Notes: generated by a model from the letters alone, not told the origin. Counted from the stretch's first letter, positions 52,221-61,682 are shown. The stretch: 64,000 nt of DNA from Afifella sp. IM 167 (GCF_020144925.1 NZ_NSLC01000009.1:147578-211577); one strand, 5' to 3'. Made by a program: numbers and translations.

Positions 52221-55124
52221 ATGGCAGCGGACAGGCGGACACCTCCGAAACGGCGCGACGGCGCCGGCGAGGACACATACCAGCAGCACGAAAACGAGCC
52301 CGAAGGATTCGGCGAAGCGCCGCAGCCGAATCTGGAGGGCGTGCCGGTCGAAAAGGCCTTCGCCGGCTCCGTCTCGGCCTGGGCGGAGGCCATCTCCCGC
52401 GAGGCGGAGGCCGAGGGCGCCCCCGAGGCCCTCTCGCCCGAAGCGAGGGAGGAAGTCGAAACGCGCATCCGCGCCCGCAAGCCGGGCGATCGCGGCGGCC
52501 TTGCCTATGATCGCTCGCTTCCCGCCGCCGAAAAACCGCGGGACGGCGCCTCCAGATTGGGGCCCGGCAAGAGCTCCGGCTGGGAGACCGACCAGTCGCT
52601 GCCGCTGCGCCCAGACGGCAAGGCGGAAAAGCCCGCGGCGAAAAAGGCGAAGGCAAAGCGCGGTAAGAAGCAAACGGAAAAGCCGGCGAAGGCGGGTCCC
52701 CTCCGGACGGCGCGGGGCACCTCCATGGGCGGCAAGGGCACGGCCAAGGAGCGCGCCGGCGCCGGCCTCAATCCCGTTCCCGGCCTCGATATCTCGCTGG
52801 AGGAGGCCGAAACTCTCTCCAGCTCCTCCGTCACCGCCACGGTCGAGGCGCTGTCCTCGCTGATCGAGAAGGGCCGGCCGGAATTTCGCGACGGCACCTG
52901 GGTGCCGCATCGCCCGCCGCGCCCGGAAAAGTCCGAAGGCGGCGTGCCGCTGGAGATCGTCTCCGATTTCGAGCCGAAGGGCGACCAGCCGCAGGCGATC
53001 GCCGAGCTCGTCGAGGGCATCAGCGAGGCGGGGGAGGCGACGCAGGTGCTGCTCGGCGTCACCGGCTCCGGCAAGACCTTCACCATGGCCAAGGTAATCG
53101 AGGCGACGCAGCGCCCGGCGCTGATCCTTGCCCCGAACAAGACGCTGGCGGCCCAGCTCTACGGCGAGTTCAAGGCCTTCTTCCCCGAGAACGCGGTCGA
53201 GTATTTCGTCTCCTATTACGACTATTACCAGCCGGAGGCCTACGTCCCGCGCACGGACACCTATATCGAGAAGGAATCCTCCATCAACGAGCAGATCGAC
53301 CGCATGCGCCATTCGGCGACGCGCGCTCTGCTCGAGCGCGACGACGTCATCATCGTCGCCTCGGTCTCCTGCATCTACGGTATCGGCTCGGTGGAGACCT
53401 ACACGGCGATGACCTTCGCCATGGAGGTGGGCGAGCGGCTCGACCAGCGCCAGCTCATCGCCGATCTGGTGGCGCTGCAGTACAAGCGCTCCGACTCCAA
53501 TTTCGTCCGCGGCACCTTTCGCGTGCGCGGCGATACGGTCGAGATCTTTCCGGCCCATCTGGAAGATCGCGGCTGGCGCGTCTCGCTCTTCGGCGACGAG
53601 ATCGAATCGATCTCCGAATTCGATCCGCTCACCGGCAAGAAATCGGGCGAACTGCGCGCCGTAAAGGTCTACGCTAACTCGCACTATGTGACTCCGAAGC
53701 CGACTCTGCAGCAGGCCGTGAAGGGTATCCGCCAGGAGCTCAGATGGCGCCTGGACGAGCTGGAAAAGGCCGGGCGGCTTCTGGAGGCGCAGCGGCTGGA
53801 GCAGCGCACGCGCTTCGACCTGGAGATGATCGAGGCGACCGGCGCCTGCGCCGGCATCGAGAACTATTCGCGCTATCTCACCGGCCGCAAGCCCGGCGAG
53901 CCGCCGCCGACGCTCTTCGAGTACCTGCCCGACAACGCCCTCGTCTTCATCGACGAAAGCCACGTCACGATCCCGCAGATCGGCGCCATGTATCGCGGCG
54001 ACTTCCGCCGCAAGGCGACGCTCGCCGAATACGGTTTCCGGCTGCCCTCATGCATGGACAACCGGCCGCTGCGCTTCGAGGAATGGGACGCCATGCGCCC
54101 GCCCAGCGTCTGCGTCTCGGCCACGCCCGGCGGCTGGGAGCTGAACGAGACCGGCGGCGTCTTCACCGAGCAGGTCATTCGCCCGACCGGCCTCATCGAC
54201 CCGCCGGTGGAGATCCGCCCGGCGACGAGCCAGGTCGACGACCTCCTCGGCGAGGTCAAGGAAGTGGCCGCGGCCGGCTACCGCTCGCTGGTGACGGTGC
54301 TCACCAAGCGCATGGCCGAGGACCTCACCGAGTACCTGCATGAGCATGGCGTGCGCGTGCGCTACATGCATTCCGACATCGACACGCTGGAGCGCATCGA
54401 GATCATCCGCGACCTGCGGCTCGGCGCCTTCGACGTGCTGGTCGGCATCAACCTCTTGCGCGAGGGCCTCGACATTCCCGAATGCGCCCTTGTCGCCATC
54501 CTCGACGCCGACAAGGAAGGCTTCCTGCGCTCCGAGACCTCGCTGGTGCAGACCATCGGCCGCGCCGCGCGCAACCTCGACGGCAAGGTCGTGCTTTATG
54601 CCGACCGCATCACCGGCTCCATGGAACGGGCGATGGCCGAGACCGACCGGCGCCGCGAGAAGCAGCTGGAATACAACGCCGCGAACGGCATCACGCCGGA
54701 ATCGGTGAAGGCGAAGATCTCCGACATTCTCGATTCCGTCTACGAGCGCGACCATGTCCGCGTCGGCATCGGCGGCGGCGGCCCCGGTGGCAAAGGCAAG
54801 GGCTTCGCCGAGGACGAGGGCGCGCTCGTCGGCCACAATCTGCGCGCCCATATCGACGCCATGAGCAAGCGCATGCTGGAGGCGGCGGCCAATCTGGAAT
54901 TCGAGGAGGCGGCGCGCCTGCGCGACGAGATCAAGCGGCTGGAAGAGACCGAGCTCGCCGTCATGGACGACCCGCTCGCCCGCAACACCGGCATCGAGAA
55001 CACCCGCCAGTCACGGAAGGATGCCGCCGGCGGCTCGCGCATCCGAAAGAACACGCTCGACGAGATGACCGTCGGGCGCACCGAAAAGCCGATGGGTGGT
55101 GCTCCGCCCAGGAAGCGGCGCTAG
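52221..55124 (+). CDS. uvrB: excinuclease ABC subunit B with long N-terminal extension
   Basis: 967 residues from [20 protein letters not shown], against about 670 in E. coli. The first 240 residues are charged and low-complexity ([20 protein letters not shown] in part). The UvrB core follows: Walker A GVTGSGKT (279-286), the beta-hairpin region [13 protein letters not shown], helicase motifs through QTIGRAARN, and the C-terminal UVR motif [19 protein letters not shown] that binds UvrC. It loads on damage with UvrA. It ends 4 bp inside the convergent beta-lactamase gene. Confidence 0.95.
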   Translation: MAADRRTPPKRRDGAGEDTYQQHENEPEGFGEAPQPNLEGVPVEKAFAGSVSAWAEAISREAEAEGAPEALSPEAREEVETRIRARKPGDRGGLAYDRSLPAAEKPRDGASRLGPGKSSGWETDQSLPLRPDGKAEKPAAKKAKAKRGKKQTEKPAKAGPLRTARGTSMGGKGTAKERAGAGLNPVPGLDISLEEAETLSSSSVTATVEALSSLIEKGRPEFRDGTWVPHRPPRPEKSEGGVPLEIVSDFEPKGDQPQAIAELVEGISEAGEATQVLLGVTGSGKTFTMAKVIEATQRPALILAPNKTLAAQLYGEFKAFFPENAVEYFVSYYDYYQPEAYVPRTDTYIEKESSINEQIDRMRHSATRALLERDDVIIVASVSCIYGIGSVETYTAMTFAMEVGERLDQRQLIADLVALQYKRSDSNFVRGTFRVRGDTVEIFPAHLEDRGWRVSLFGDEIESISEFDPLTGKKSGELRAVKVYANSHYVTPKPTLQQAVKGIRQELRWRLDELEKAGRLLEAQRLEQRTRFDLEMIEATGACAGIENYSRYLTGRKPGEPPPTLFEYLPDNALVFIDESHVTIPQIGAMYRGDFRRKATLAEYGFRLPSCMDNRPLRFEEWDAMRPPSVCVSATPGGWELNETGGVFTEQVIRPTGLIDPPVEIRPATSQVDDLLGEVKEVAAAGYRSLVTVLTKRMAEDLTEYLHEHGVRVRYMHSDIDTLERIEIIRDLRLGAFDVLVGINLLREGLDIPECALVAILDADKEGFLRSETSLVQTIGRAARNLDGKVVLYADRITGSMERAMAETDRRREKQLEYNAANGITPESVKAKISDILDSVYERDHVRVGIGGGGPGGKGKGFAEDEGALVGHNLRAHIDAMSKRMLEAAANLEFEEAARLRDEIKRLEETELAVMDDPLARNTGIENTRQSRKDAAGGSRIRKNTLDEMTVGRTEKPMGGAPPRKRR

Positions 55125-56038
55125 CCGGAAAAAGCCTTGCGCCCGCCAAGGGATTGCGAAAGCGCCTTGCCAATTTCCGCGATGCCCGCATTGCGGTCGT
55201 CGAGGGAAGCAACCGTCTCCGTCAGGTAGATCGCCGCGACGATCGGCTTTCGGTCCGTCGAAGGCCAGAGGATGGCGATGTCGTTCGTCGTGCCGTGGCC
55301 GCCGCCTCCCGTCTTGTCTCCTACCTGCCAGTCGCTCGGGACGCCGGCGCGCAGCTTGGCGTCGCCGGTCTTGTTGGCGAGCATCCAGTCGCGGAGCTGC
55401 TTTCGCGAGGCTTCCGAGAGGCTCTCGCGGGCAAGGAGCACCTGCAGGTCATGGGCGATGGCCTGCGGACTGGTGGTGTCGCGCGGATCGCCGGGAGAGG
55501 CCTCGTTGAGTGCGGTCTCGAAGCGGTCGAGCCGCGTGGTGGTGTCGCCGATGGAGCGTGCGAAGGCGGTCACGGCGGCCGGACCTCCAAGGCTCTGCAG
55601 GATGAGATTCGCGGCGGTGTTGTCGCTTCGTGTCATCGCTGCCTCGCAGAGCGCGCCGAGCGTCATGCCGGCGCCGTCGGCATGCGCTTCCGTCACGGGC
55701 GAGTAGGTCACGAGGTCCTCGTCGGTGAAGGCGATCTGGCGCGCAAGGTCCTCTTCGCCGGCATCCACGCTGGCAAGCACGGCGCCGCATGCCAGGAACT
55801 TGAAGGTGCTGCACATGGCGAAGCGCTCCTCGGCGCGCCGCATCCACTTCCGGTCGCTTTCCAAGTCGTGGATGAAGGCGCCGAGCCGCGCGCCGAGACG
55901 GGTCTCCACCTCCGCCAGTTTGCGCGAGAACGCGTCTGCTTCGTCGGCTGCCGCGTGGCCGAAACCGGGCAGGCACAGGCCGGCGAGGCTGGCGGCGATG
56001 AGGGCGGTGACGCTGCGGCGCGTCGGCATCGGATCCAT
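55121..56038 (-). CDS. class A beta-lactamase
   Basis: 305 residues with a signal peptide ([20 protein letters not shown]). All class A motifs are present: S-x-x-K as CSTFK (S77, K80), SDN (138-140), the omega-loop RFETALN (Glu174, Asn178) and KTG (242-244) in [13 protein letters not shown]. It should hydrolyse penicillins or cephalosporins in the periplasm; the spectrum cannot be read. No linked ampR-type regulator or mobile element is near, so it looks like a resident chromosomal gene. Confidence 0.93.
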   Translation of the reverse strand: MDPMPTRRSVTALIAASLAGLCLPGFGHAAADEADAFSRKLAEVETRLGARLGAFIHDLESDRKWMRRAEERFAMCSTFKFLACGAVLASVDAGEEDLARQIAFTDEDLVTYSPVTEAHADGAGMTLGALCEAAMTRSDNTAANLILQSLGGPAAVTAFARSIGDTTTRLDRFETALNEASPGDPRDTTSPQAIAHDLQVLLARESLSEASRKQLRDWMLANKTGDAKLRAGVPSDWQVGDKTGGGGHGTTNDIAILWPSTDRKPIVAAIYLTETVASLDDRNAGIAEIGKALSQSLGGRKAFSG

Positions 56039-56178
56039 GCGTCTTTCTCCGGACGGGGTGAGGGCCGCCGGCTAGCTGCGTCGCATGGCCGGATCATGGC
56101 GTGTGGGCGCGCCGGGGCGGTACTTCCGCCCCAAAGCTTGCCGCGGGGCGCCCGGCACCCCACATCTTCTGGTACATC

Positions 56179-56463
56179 ATGCTGATCCGATCCCCCAAAA
56201 CGGCTATTGCAGTCCTCGCTCTTGCGCTGACGCTGCCTTTTGCCGGCACGGCCTCCGCCGACCAGCGGCGGCCGTCCATCCCGCGCGTGGAGGTGCCCAA
56301 CCTTCGCACCCCAGACCCGTTGAACAACCGCTATGACCGCACGCGCCAGCAGCGTCAGCAGGTCGAGCCGCGCGTCTTCGCGCCTCCCGGCTGCTCCGGC
56401 AATCTGACGGCGCAGCAGCGGGCCAATTGCCGGGCCAAATACCAGTACCGCAACGAGAACTGA
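56179..56463 (+). CDS. small secreted protein
   Basis: 94 residues from MLIRSPKTAIAVLALALTLP, a signal peptide cleaved near ASA-DQ. The mature part (RRPSIPRVEVPNLRTPDPLNNRYDRTRQQRQQVEPR) is polar and ends with PPGCSGNLTAQQRANCRAKYQYRNEN, two Cys that could pair. I do not recognise a named family. It lies between the beta-lactamase gene (divergent) and the DUF72 gene. Confidence 0.65.
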   Translation: MLIRSPKTAIAVLALALTLPFAGTASADQRRPSIPRVEVPNLRTPDPLNNRYDRTRQQRQQVEPRVFAPPGCSGNLTAQQRANCRAKYQYRNEN

Positions 56464-56541
56464 GCGCCGGAAAAGGCGTTTTTCGGGTTGCCACCGAAGG
56501 GGCGGGAGAGGAATCTCTTTAGCTTCCCGAGGAGTATTCTC

Positions 56542-57366
56542 GTGTCTTCCAACCATCCAAGAACCGGCCCTGGCCGGATCCGCGTCGGCATCGGCGGCTG
56601 GACCTTCGAGCCCTGGCGCGGGGCCTTCTATCCCGACAAGCTGCCGAAGACGCGCGAGCTGGAATACGCCGCGTCGAAGCTGACCGCGATCGAGATCAAC
56701 GGCACCTTCTATCGCGGACAGAGCCCCAAGAGCTTCGCCAAATGGCGCGACGAGACGCCCGCGGATTTCGTCTTCTCGCTGAAGGGCCACCGCGCCATCG
56801 CCATGAAGAAGAAGCTCTCGGAGACCGGCGAGAGCCTTGAATGGTTCACCGGCGGCGGCATCGCCGAGCTGAAGGAAAAGCTCGGCCCGATCCTCTGGCA
56901 GTTCCATCCCAGCCGACAGTTCGACGCCAAGGACATCGCCGCGTTCCTGAAGCTGCTGCCGCGCGAGGTGGAAGGTTTTCCGCTCCGCCACGCGCTCGAG
57001 GTGCGCCATGAGAGCTTCCTGTGCGAGGCATTCGTCGATCTTGCGAGGCAGCACAATGCCGCGATCGTCCTGGCCGATTCGGACGAATATCCCGAACTTG
57101 CCGAGCCGACGGCCGATTTCGCCTATCTGCGTCTGATGCGCAGCCAGGAAGACGAGGAGACGGGCTATCCCCCCGCCGATCTCGGCCGTTGGGCCGGGCG
57201 GGCGCGAATCCTCGCCGAAGGCGGCGTTCCCGACGACCTTGCCCGGCTTGAGGGGGCCGGCGCCGAAAAGGCCGCTGCCCGCGATGTCTTCGCCTTCTTC
57301 ATCGCCGGCGCCAAGGTCCGAAATCCGGCCGCCGCCCAGAGCCTGATCGCGCGCCTGAAGGACTGA
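56542..57366 (+). CDS. DUF72 family protein
   Basis: 274 residues from a GTG start (VSSNHPRTGPGRIRVGIGGW) with GAGGAG upstream. DUF72 features: GIGGWTFEPWRGAFYPDKLP, AIEINGTFYRGQ, WRDETPADFVFSLKG, GPILWQFHPS, and ADFAYLRLM near the end. It has a TIM-barrel fold related to endonuclease IV-like proteins, and the biochemical activity is unknown. Confidence 0.9.
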   Translation: MSSNHPRTGPGRIRVGIGGWTFEPWRGAFYPDKLPKTRELEYAASKLTAIEINGTFYRGQSPKSFAKWRDETPADFVFSLKGHRAIAMKKKLSETGESLEWFTGGGIAELKEKLGPILWQFHPSRQFDAKDIAAFLKLLPREVEGFPLRHALEVRHESFLCEAFVDLARQHNAAIVLADSDEYPELAEPTADFAYLRLMRSQEDEETGYPPADLGRWAGRARILAEGGVPDDLARLEGAGAEKAAARDVFAFFIAGAKVRNPAAAQSLIARLKD

Positions 57367-57474
57367 ACGGCCGGGCAGGGGGCCTTTTCCGGGAATGGGG
57401 ACTTTGCCGAGAATCCGGTCGCCGCTCGGCAACGCCTCGTCTATGCTTCGCCGGCAACACAAGCGGAGACGTGC

Positions 57475-57654
57475 ATGACCGGGATCCCGGAAACCTACGG
57501 CAAGGCCAAGGACCGGCGGAAGAAGGCTCCCGTCAAGCGCGTGCAGCTCTCTGCCGAGCAGCGCCAGGCCTATGAAGACGCCATGCGCGAGCACGACCGG
57601 CGCGAGCGCGAGCACAGCCAGTATCTGCCCGACGACGTCCGCACCCGGCGCTGA
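57475..57654 (+). CDS. small basic hypothetical protein
   Basis: 59 residues: MTGIPETYGKAKDRRKKAPV, then KRVQLSAEQRQAYEDAMREHDRRERE and the end PDDVRTRR. It is charged and probably helical, with GGAGA ten bases before the ATG. No family is recognised. It is plausible as a gene from the clean start, ribosome site and codon use, but short. It stands between the DUF72 and cyclase genes. Confidence 0.5.
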   Translation: MTGIPETYGKAKDRRKKAPVKRVQLSAEQRQAYEDAMREHDRREREHSQYLPDDVRTRR

Positions 57655-57880
57655 GGGGCCTCTCCGGACCTGATCCGGCGATCCGTTCCGCGGGCGCCAG
57701 AGCGGGCCGAAGCGGCGATGGCATGCATCCAGAGCGCGGCCTTGGGCACAACGACAGGCGGTCTTCGACCGCGCTTTCACCGGAAAATTCCTCGATCCGC
57801 CCCTGTGGCGCGGTGCGACGCGATGGCGCTAAGCTTCACCCACGAGCCGGCCCGTCGAAGGGTCGCAGGAGGAGAACCGC

Positions 57881-58837
57881 ATGAACCATCGTCTCGCCGT
57901 CCCGCGCCTTGCCGCGGCCCTCGCCTTCGCCGCCCTGTCGGCTCTGCCGCAAGCCGCCCGCGCCGAGGAGCCGTCCGATCTGTGGAAGGCCTATAACGAC
58001 CTCTTCAAATCGGCGAAGTACATCGACCTCACCCATGCCTTCGAGCCGCAGCAGGCGGTCTGGCCGGGCTTCGGCAACGCCACCTTCAAGCCCGCCGTGG
58101 CCGGCAAGGACATCGAGGGCTACGTCAAGAAGGGCGAGGAATTCACCTACGAGAAGCACGGCTTCGTCGCCACCGCCTACGACATCCCGACCGACCAGTA
58201 CGGCACGCAGCTCGATCCGCCGGCGCATTGGGAGCCGATGGGCGCGACCATCTCCGACATTCCCGCGACCTACGCCGTGCGTCCGCTGGTGGTGATCTCC
58301 ATCGTCGAGCAGGTGAAGCAGGACGAGGGCTACCACCTGCAGGTCGCCGACATCGAGGACTGGGAGGCCGAGCACGGCACCATCCCGGAAGGCTCCGTCG
58401 TCATGGTGCGCTCCGACTGGTCGAAGAAGTGGGACGACATCGAGGCCTTCGGCGCGCCAAAATTTCCGGGCGTCTCGCTGGCCGCGCTGAAGTTCCTGCA
58501 CAACGAGCGCCACATCCTCTTCCACGGCCACGAGCCGCTCGACACCGATACGACGCCGACGCTGGAGGGCGAGTACTGGCTGATGCACAACCATTTCGCC
58601 CAGGCCGAGGGCGTCGCCAATCTCGACAAGGTGCCCGAAGCGGGCGCGCTCGTCGCGATCGGCTTTGCCAAGCCGCTCGGCGGCACAGGCGGCTATGCGC
58701 GCTACGTGGCGATCGCGCCTTCGGACTGGCAGTACGGCGTTTCGATCGACGAAATGCCCGGCTCTCCGCTGCCGATGCAGGAAAGTCCCCTCAAGCGCGA
58801 CGCAAACGGCGTCATGCGCCCCACCGAAAAAAAGTAA
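57881..58837 (+). CDS. secreted cyclase-family (kynurenine formamidase-like) protein
   Basis: 318 residues; AGGAGGAG lies before the ATG. A signal peptide (LAAALAFAALSALPQAARA) precedes the cyclase fold: YIDLTHAFEPQQAVWPGF, then DQYGTQLDPPAHW, GSVVMVRSDWSKKW, FPGVSLAALKFL and LMHNHFAQAEGVANLDKVPEAGALVAIGFAKPLGGTGG. The usual metal motif H-x-G-T-H-x-D-x-P-x-H reads Q-Y-G-T-Q-L-D-P-P-A-H here, so two His ligands are Gln. Activity may differ from kynurenine formamidase. Confidence 0.8.
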   Translation: MNHRLAVPRLAAALAFAALSALPQAARAEEPSDLWKAYNDLFKSAKYIDLTHAFEPQQAVWPGFGNATFKPAVAGKDIEGYVKKGEEFTYEKHGFVATAYDIPTDQYGTQLDPPAHWEPMGATISDIPATYAVRPLVVISIVEQVKQDEGYHLQVADIEDWEAEHGTIPEGSVVMVRSDWSKKWDDIEAFGAPKFPGVSLAALKFLHNERHILFHGHEPLDTDTTPTLEGEYWLMHNHFAQAEGVANLDKVPEAGALVAIGFAKPLGGTGGYARYVAIAPSDWQYGVSIDEMPGSPLPMQESPLKRDANGVMRPTEKK

Positions 58838-58846
58838 TCCCCGGCG

Positions 58847-58884
58847 ACAAGGCCGGAGGAACCCATGCAACGCTCCGGCCTTGT
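58847..58884 (+). terminator. hairpin after the cyclase gene
   Basis: A 12-bp perfect stem ACAAGGCCGGAG / CTCCGGCCTTGT with a 14-nt loop, 10 bp after the cyclase stop. The T tract is poor (TTGTTGGG), so termination would be inefficient or factor-dependent. Confidence 0.5.
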
Positions 58885-58924
58885 TGGGCGTTTGCGAGAT
58901 AAAACCACCTGAAAGGAAACCCGG

Positions 58925-59311
58925 ATGAGGCGTGTGACGGCTACTTTGAAGTTTGGCCTCTTGAGCATCGGTCTCACACTTGCGACCGCAACAGCCGCCT
59001 CCGCGGCTTCTGCCCCGCCTCCGGCCGGGATCGCCGCGCCGCCTCTCATTCTCGCCCATGGCTGCCATGCCGATGTCCGCAGCGGTTTCGTGCCGGAATT
59101 CGGCGGCCGCGCCCGGCACTACCATCGGGGGCCGAATTGCCGCCCCGTGGTGGCCGAGGAACGGCGTCGCGACGGCCCCCCTCCCGGGTTTCGCCGGGAC
59201 GGGCGGCGCGATGGGCGCGACTTCCGGGGCGGGCCGCCCCGCCGGGATGGCCCGCCGCCGCCCCGCCGGCGCAACTGCGTGAGGGTCGGCCCGGTCGAGG
59301 TCTGCGAATAG
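58925..59311 (+). CDS. secreted HGCH-motif protein, copy 1
   Basis: 128 residues. A signal peptide (LKFGLLSIGLTLATATAASA) is followed by PPLILAHGCHADVRSGFVPE and FGGRARHYHRGPNC, then an Arg/Gly/Pro-rich tail (RRDGPPPGFRRDGRRDG and more) ending RNCVRVGPVEVCE. The HGCH-x5-G-x-V-x-E-x-G-x4-HxH-x4-C pattern is shared with the next gene, so the two are tandem paralogues. Cys and His spacing suggests metal or haem binding, which is inference. Family unnamed to me. Confidence 0.72.
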   Translation: MRRVTATLKFGLLSIGLTLATATAASAASAPPPAGIAAPPLILAHGCHADVRSGFVPEFGGRARHYHRGPNCRPVVAEERRRDGPPPGFRRDGRRDGRDFRGGPPRRDGPPPPRRRNCVRVGPVEVCE

Positions 59312-59354
59312 GCCGCACCTCAGGCGCGAGCAGGCCCTTCGCCAATTCGGGAAA

Positions 59355-59412
59355 CGGTGAGGGAACAAAAAACGGGCGGCGCCAGCGCCGCCCGTTTTTT
59401 GTTCCCTCACCG
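59355..59412. terminator. 58-bp perfect palindrome, bidirectional terminator
   Basis: Arms of 28 bp are perfect complements around a central CA. The inner part is GGGCGGCGC / GCGCCGCCC, flanked by A6/T6 and then by TGAGGGAAC / GTTCCCTCA. It reads as an intrinsic terminator on both strands, but the outer 12-bp arms beyond the T tract are not needed for that. It separates the two HGCH paralogues. Confidence 0.8.
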
Positions 59413-59498
59413 CCGCTCCGGCATCCGTGCGGCATCTTCTCGCTCCACCGCCTTTCCGGGCGCTTGCTAGTCTGGCGCCGCGAAAGAAGGGTAGGGCG

Positions 59499-59840
59499 AT
59501 GCGAAGCATTTGGGTTCTCGCCGGCGCGGCCTGCCTCGGATTTCTGACGGGGCCTTGTGGCGCCGCGGCGGTCCAGGCGCTCTCTCCGGTCCCGGCAGAG
59601 GCCGTGCCGCTTCTCCTTGCCCATGGCTGCCACCGCTCGATCCAGTATGGCGAGGTGGCAGAATGGGGCGAGGAGCTCTGGCATTTCCACGACACGGAGT
59701 GCGGTCCGCTGCGCGCCAGCGAGCAGAAGCCGCCGCCGACCGCTGGCGGCCCGGGCGAGCCGCCGCCGCCCGCACCCCCGGGCATCCGGCCTCAGATGAA
59801 GATCGATCCGAAAGCTCTGAAGGCCGCGCCTCGCTCCTGA
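59499..59840 (+). CDS. secreted HGCH-motif protein, copy 2
   Basis: 113 residues from MRSIWVLAGAACLGFLTGPC, a signal peptide. The core VPLLLAHGCHRSIQYGEVAE and WGEELWHFHDTEC repeats the pattern of the preceding paralogue with one residue fewer before the final Cys. The tail is Pro-rich (EQKPPPTAGGPGEPPPPAPPG). AAGAAGGGTAGGGCG lies before the ATG. It is convergent with the dienelactone hydrolase gene. Function unknown. Confidence 0.7.
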   Translation: MRSIWVLAGAACLGFLTGPCGAAAVQALSPVPAEAVPLLLAHGCHRSIQYGEVAEWGEELWHFHDTECGPLRASEQKPPPTAGGPGEPPPPAPPGIRPQMKIDPKALKAAPRS

Positions 59841-59844
59841 GCCC

Positions 59845-60732
59845 TCAGCCGGCGAGCTTCTCCTTCAGGAACGCGATCGTCCGCTCCCAGGCGAGTCGGG
59901 CCGCCTTCTCGTCGTAGCGGGCGGCCGACGTGTCGTTGTGGAAGGCGTGGTTGACGCCGTCATAGACATGGATCTCGTGGGCCACGCCTGCCTTCTCCAA
60001 CGCTTCCTCATAGGCGGGCAGACCGGCGTTGATGCGCTCGTCGAGGCCGGCATAGTGCAGCAGCAGCGCCGCCCGGATCTTTCCGACTTCGGACGAATCG
60101 GGCGTGCGGCCGTAGAAGGCGACGCCGGCCGAAAGGTCTTCGCCGGCATGGATCGCTACCTGGTTGACGAGGCCGCCGCCCCAGCAGAAGCCGATCGCGC
60201 CGACGCGGCCGTTCCCGTCCGGCCGCTCCTTCAGATAGTCGACCGTCGCGACGGCGTTGGCGACGGTCGCCGCCGCATCGAGTTCGCCGATCATCTGTCG
60301 TGCCTTGTCCTCGTCCGGCGGCGTGCCGCCCGCAGGCGAAAGGAAATCGGGGGCGAGCGCCACGAAGCCGGCAAGCGCCGTGCGCCGAGCGACATCCTCG
60401 ATATGGGCGTTGAGGCCGCGATTTTCGTGGATCACCATGACGGTTGGCGTGCGCGCGCCGCCGCCGCGCGGCAGCGCGAGGTAGCCGGACATTTCGGTTC
60501 CGTCCGCGCCTTCGAAGGTGATGCGCTCCGCTTTCACCCTTTCATCGTCCGGCGCCACCATCGCCGCGCCCGCTCTGTCGGCGGCGATCAGCGGCGCGAT
60601 CGCCGCGGCGGCGGAGGCCGAGCCCGCCAGCGCCGTCAGCCGGCGCATGAAGTCGCGGCGGTCGTAGGTGAGGTGGGTGTATTCGTCGTAGAGCCGGATC
60701 ATCTCCTGCGAGATCTCAGGGCGTTTGGGCAT
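59845..60732 (-). CDS. dienelactone hydrolase family protein
   Basis: 295 residues. A twin-arginine-like stretch (YDRRDFMRRLTALAGSASAA) at about 24-43 suggests Tat export. The alpha/beta hydrolase has the Cys nucleophile in GFCWGGG, VIHENRGLNAHIEDV near strand 3, an acid in the LLLHYAGLDERI region and His in VNHAFHND, the dienelactone hydrolase triad. The real substrate is unknown. It is convergent with the HGCH copy 2 gene, 4 bp apart. Confidence 0.9.
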   Translation of the reverse strand: MPKRPEISQEMIRLYDEYTHLTYDRRDFMRRLTALAGSASAAAAIAPLIAADRAGAAMVAPDDERVKAERITFEGADGTEMSGYLALPRGGGARTPTVMVIHENRGLNAHIEDVARRTALAGFVALAPDFLSPAGGTPPDEDKARQMIGELDAAATVANAVATVDYLKERPDGNGRVGAIGFCWGGGLVNQVAIHAGEDLSAGVAFYGRTPDSSEVGKIRAALLLHYAGLDERINAGLPAYEEALEKAGVAHEIHVYDGVNHAFHNDTSAARYDEKAARLAWERTIAFLKEKLAG

Positions 60733-60859
60733 GGGTTCCTCCCGTCGTCGGACGCAGGGAAAGCTAGGCCCGGCCCCGCCGGCTGGAAGGCGCGTTGACG
60801 CGCAGTTGATCTTGCGGGTCCCGCTTGCCTCTCCGGCCTGCCCGTCCTAGCTCTGGCGA

Positions 60860-61207
60860 ATGGTCGTCCGTCCGCCGCGCATTCTCGCCCCGAAGAGGAT
60901 CGAATCCCCGCTCGACGCCCTCCATCACGAAATGCTGGAGGAGAAGGCCGGGGCGCTTTCGCGCATGGTCCGGCGCTTCGAGGAAGCGCTCCAGGAATGG
61001 CGCCGTCTCGCCGAGGTCGGCGAGGGAAGCGACGACGCCATCCGACAGGCCGCGCTTGACAGGGCGGCCGAGGCGCTCTGGGCGCTGATCGTGCAGCGCG
61101 ATGTACTCGGCCTGCCGGGCACGGAGCGCCTGCTGCGCGAATACGACGTGCCACCTGTGCTGCGGGCAAGGCTCGGCATCGTCCAGCCGGGCGGTCGCCG
61201 GCGCTGA
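60860..61207 (+). CDS. DUF6665-like hypothetical protein
   Basis: 115 residues: MVVRPPRILAPKRIESPLDA, a helical middle (LHHEMLEEKAGALSRMVRRFEEALQEW) and the end ALWALIVQRDVLGLPGTERLLREYDVPPVLRARLGIV, which recalls the DUF6665 proteins of Rhizobiales. It is cytoplasmic with no known function. It stands alone, divergent from the dienelactone hydrolase gene. Confidence 0.7.
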   Translation: MVVRPPRILAPKRIESPLDALHHEMLEEKAGALSRMVRRFEEALQEWRRLAEVGEGSDDAIRQAALDRAAEALWALIVQRDVLGLPGTERLLREYDVPPVLRARLGIVQPGGRRR

Positions 61208-61469
61208 CGGGGCCCGTTTCGCCCCATCGGAGCCGCGCCCGCCGCGCAGGGCATTTCGCCGCCCGTCTTGTTATCTCCGCACTTTGGCGTCATACGTTTC
61301 ATGTGGCGCGTTTCGATGGTTGGATGGCGCGCCACCGACGACCGGTTAAGTCGGCCGCAGAGCGCCCCAAAAAAGGCGCCGCAGGTGGCCAGAACGTCTT
61401 TCCCGACTGCTTCGAAGGACCGTGCATATGCCCGGCCTGAATCCGACGACACGGGAAAGGACATATCCC

Positions 61470-61682
61470 ATGAGCCAGACCGGAACGGTCAAGTTTTTCG
61501 ACGCCACTCGCGGCTTCGGTTTCATCGCGCCCGAAGACGGGAGCAAGGACGTCTTCGTGCATATCTCCGCCGTTGAGCGCTCGGGCCTGTCGGCTCTTGC
61601 CGAGGGCGACCGCGTCACGTTCGAGCTGCAGCCGGACCCGCGTGGCCGCGGCCCGCAGGCAGTCAATCTGCAGATGGCCTGA
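61470..61682 (+). CDS. cspA: cold-shock protein CspA family
   Basis: 70 residues from MSQTGTVKFFDATRGFGFIA; an ATG 16 codons upstream is less usual. RNP1 is RGFGFIAP and RNP2 is VFVHISA, and the five-stranded OB fold is complete (GPQAVNLQM end). It binds single-stranded RNA and DNA as an RNA chaperone. It is preceded by a 262-bp gap that could hold a long regulated 5' leader and followed by a strong terminator. Confidence 0.94.
   Translation: MSQTGTVKFFDATRGFGFIAPEDGSKDVFVHISAVERSGLSALAEGDRVTFELQPDPRGRGPQAVNLQMA

Noticed and set aside
52155..53963. A 602-codon open frame antisense to uvrB
   Set aside because: Shadow of uvrB in GC-rich DNA; no domain or start signal.
55121..56038. The beta-lactamase as a transferred resistance cassette
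   Set aside because: No insertion sequence, integron site or base-composition change is seen; it fits a resident chromosomal gene.
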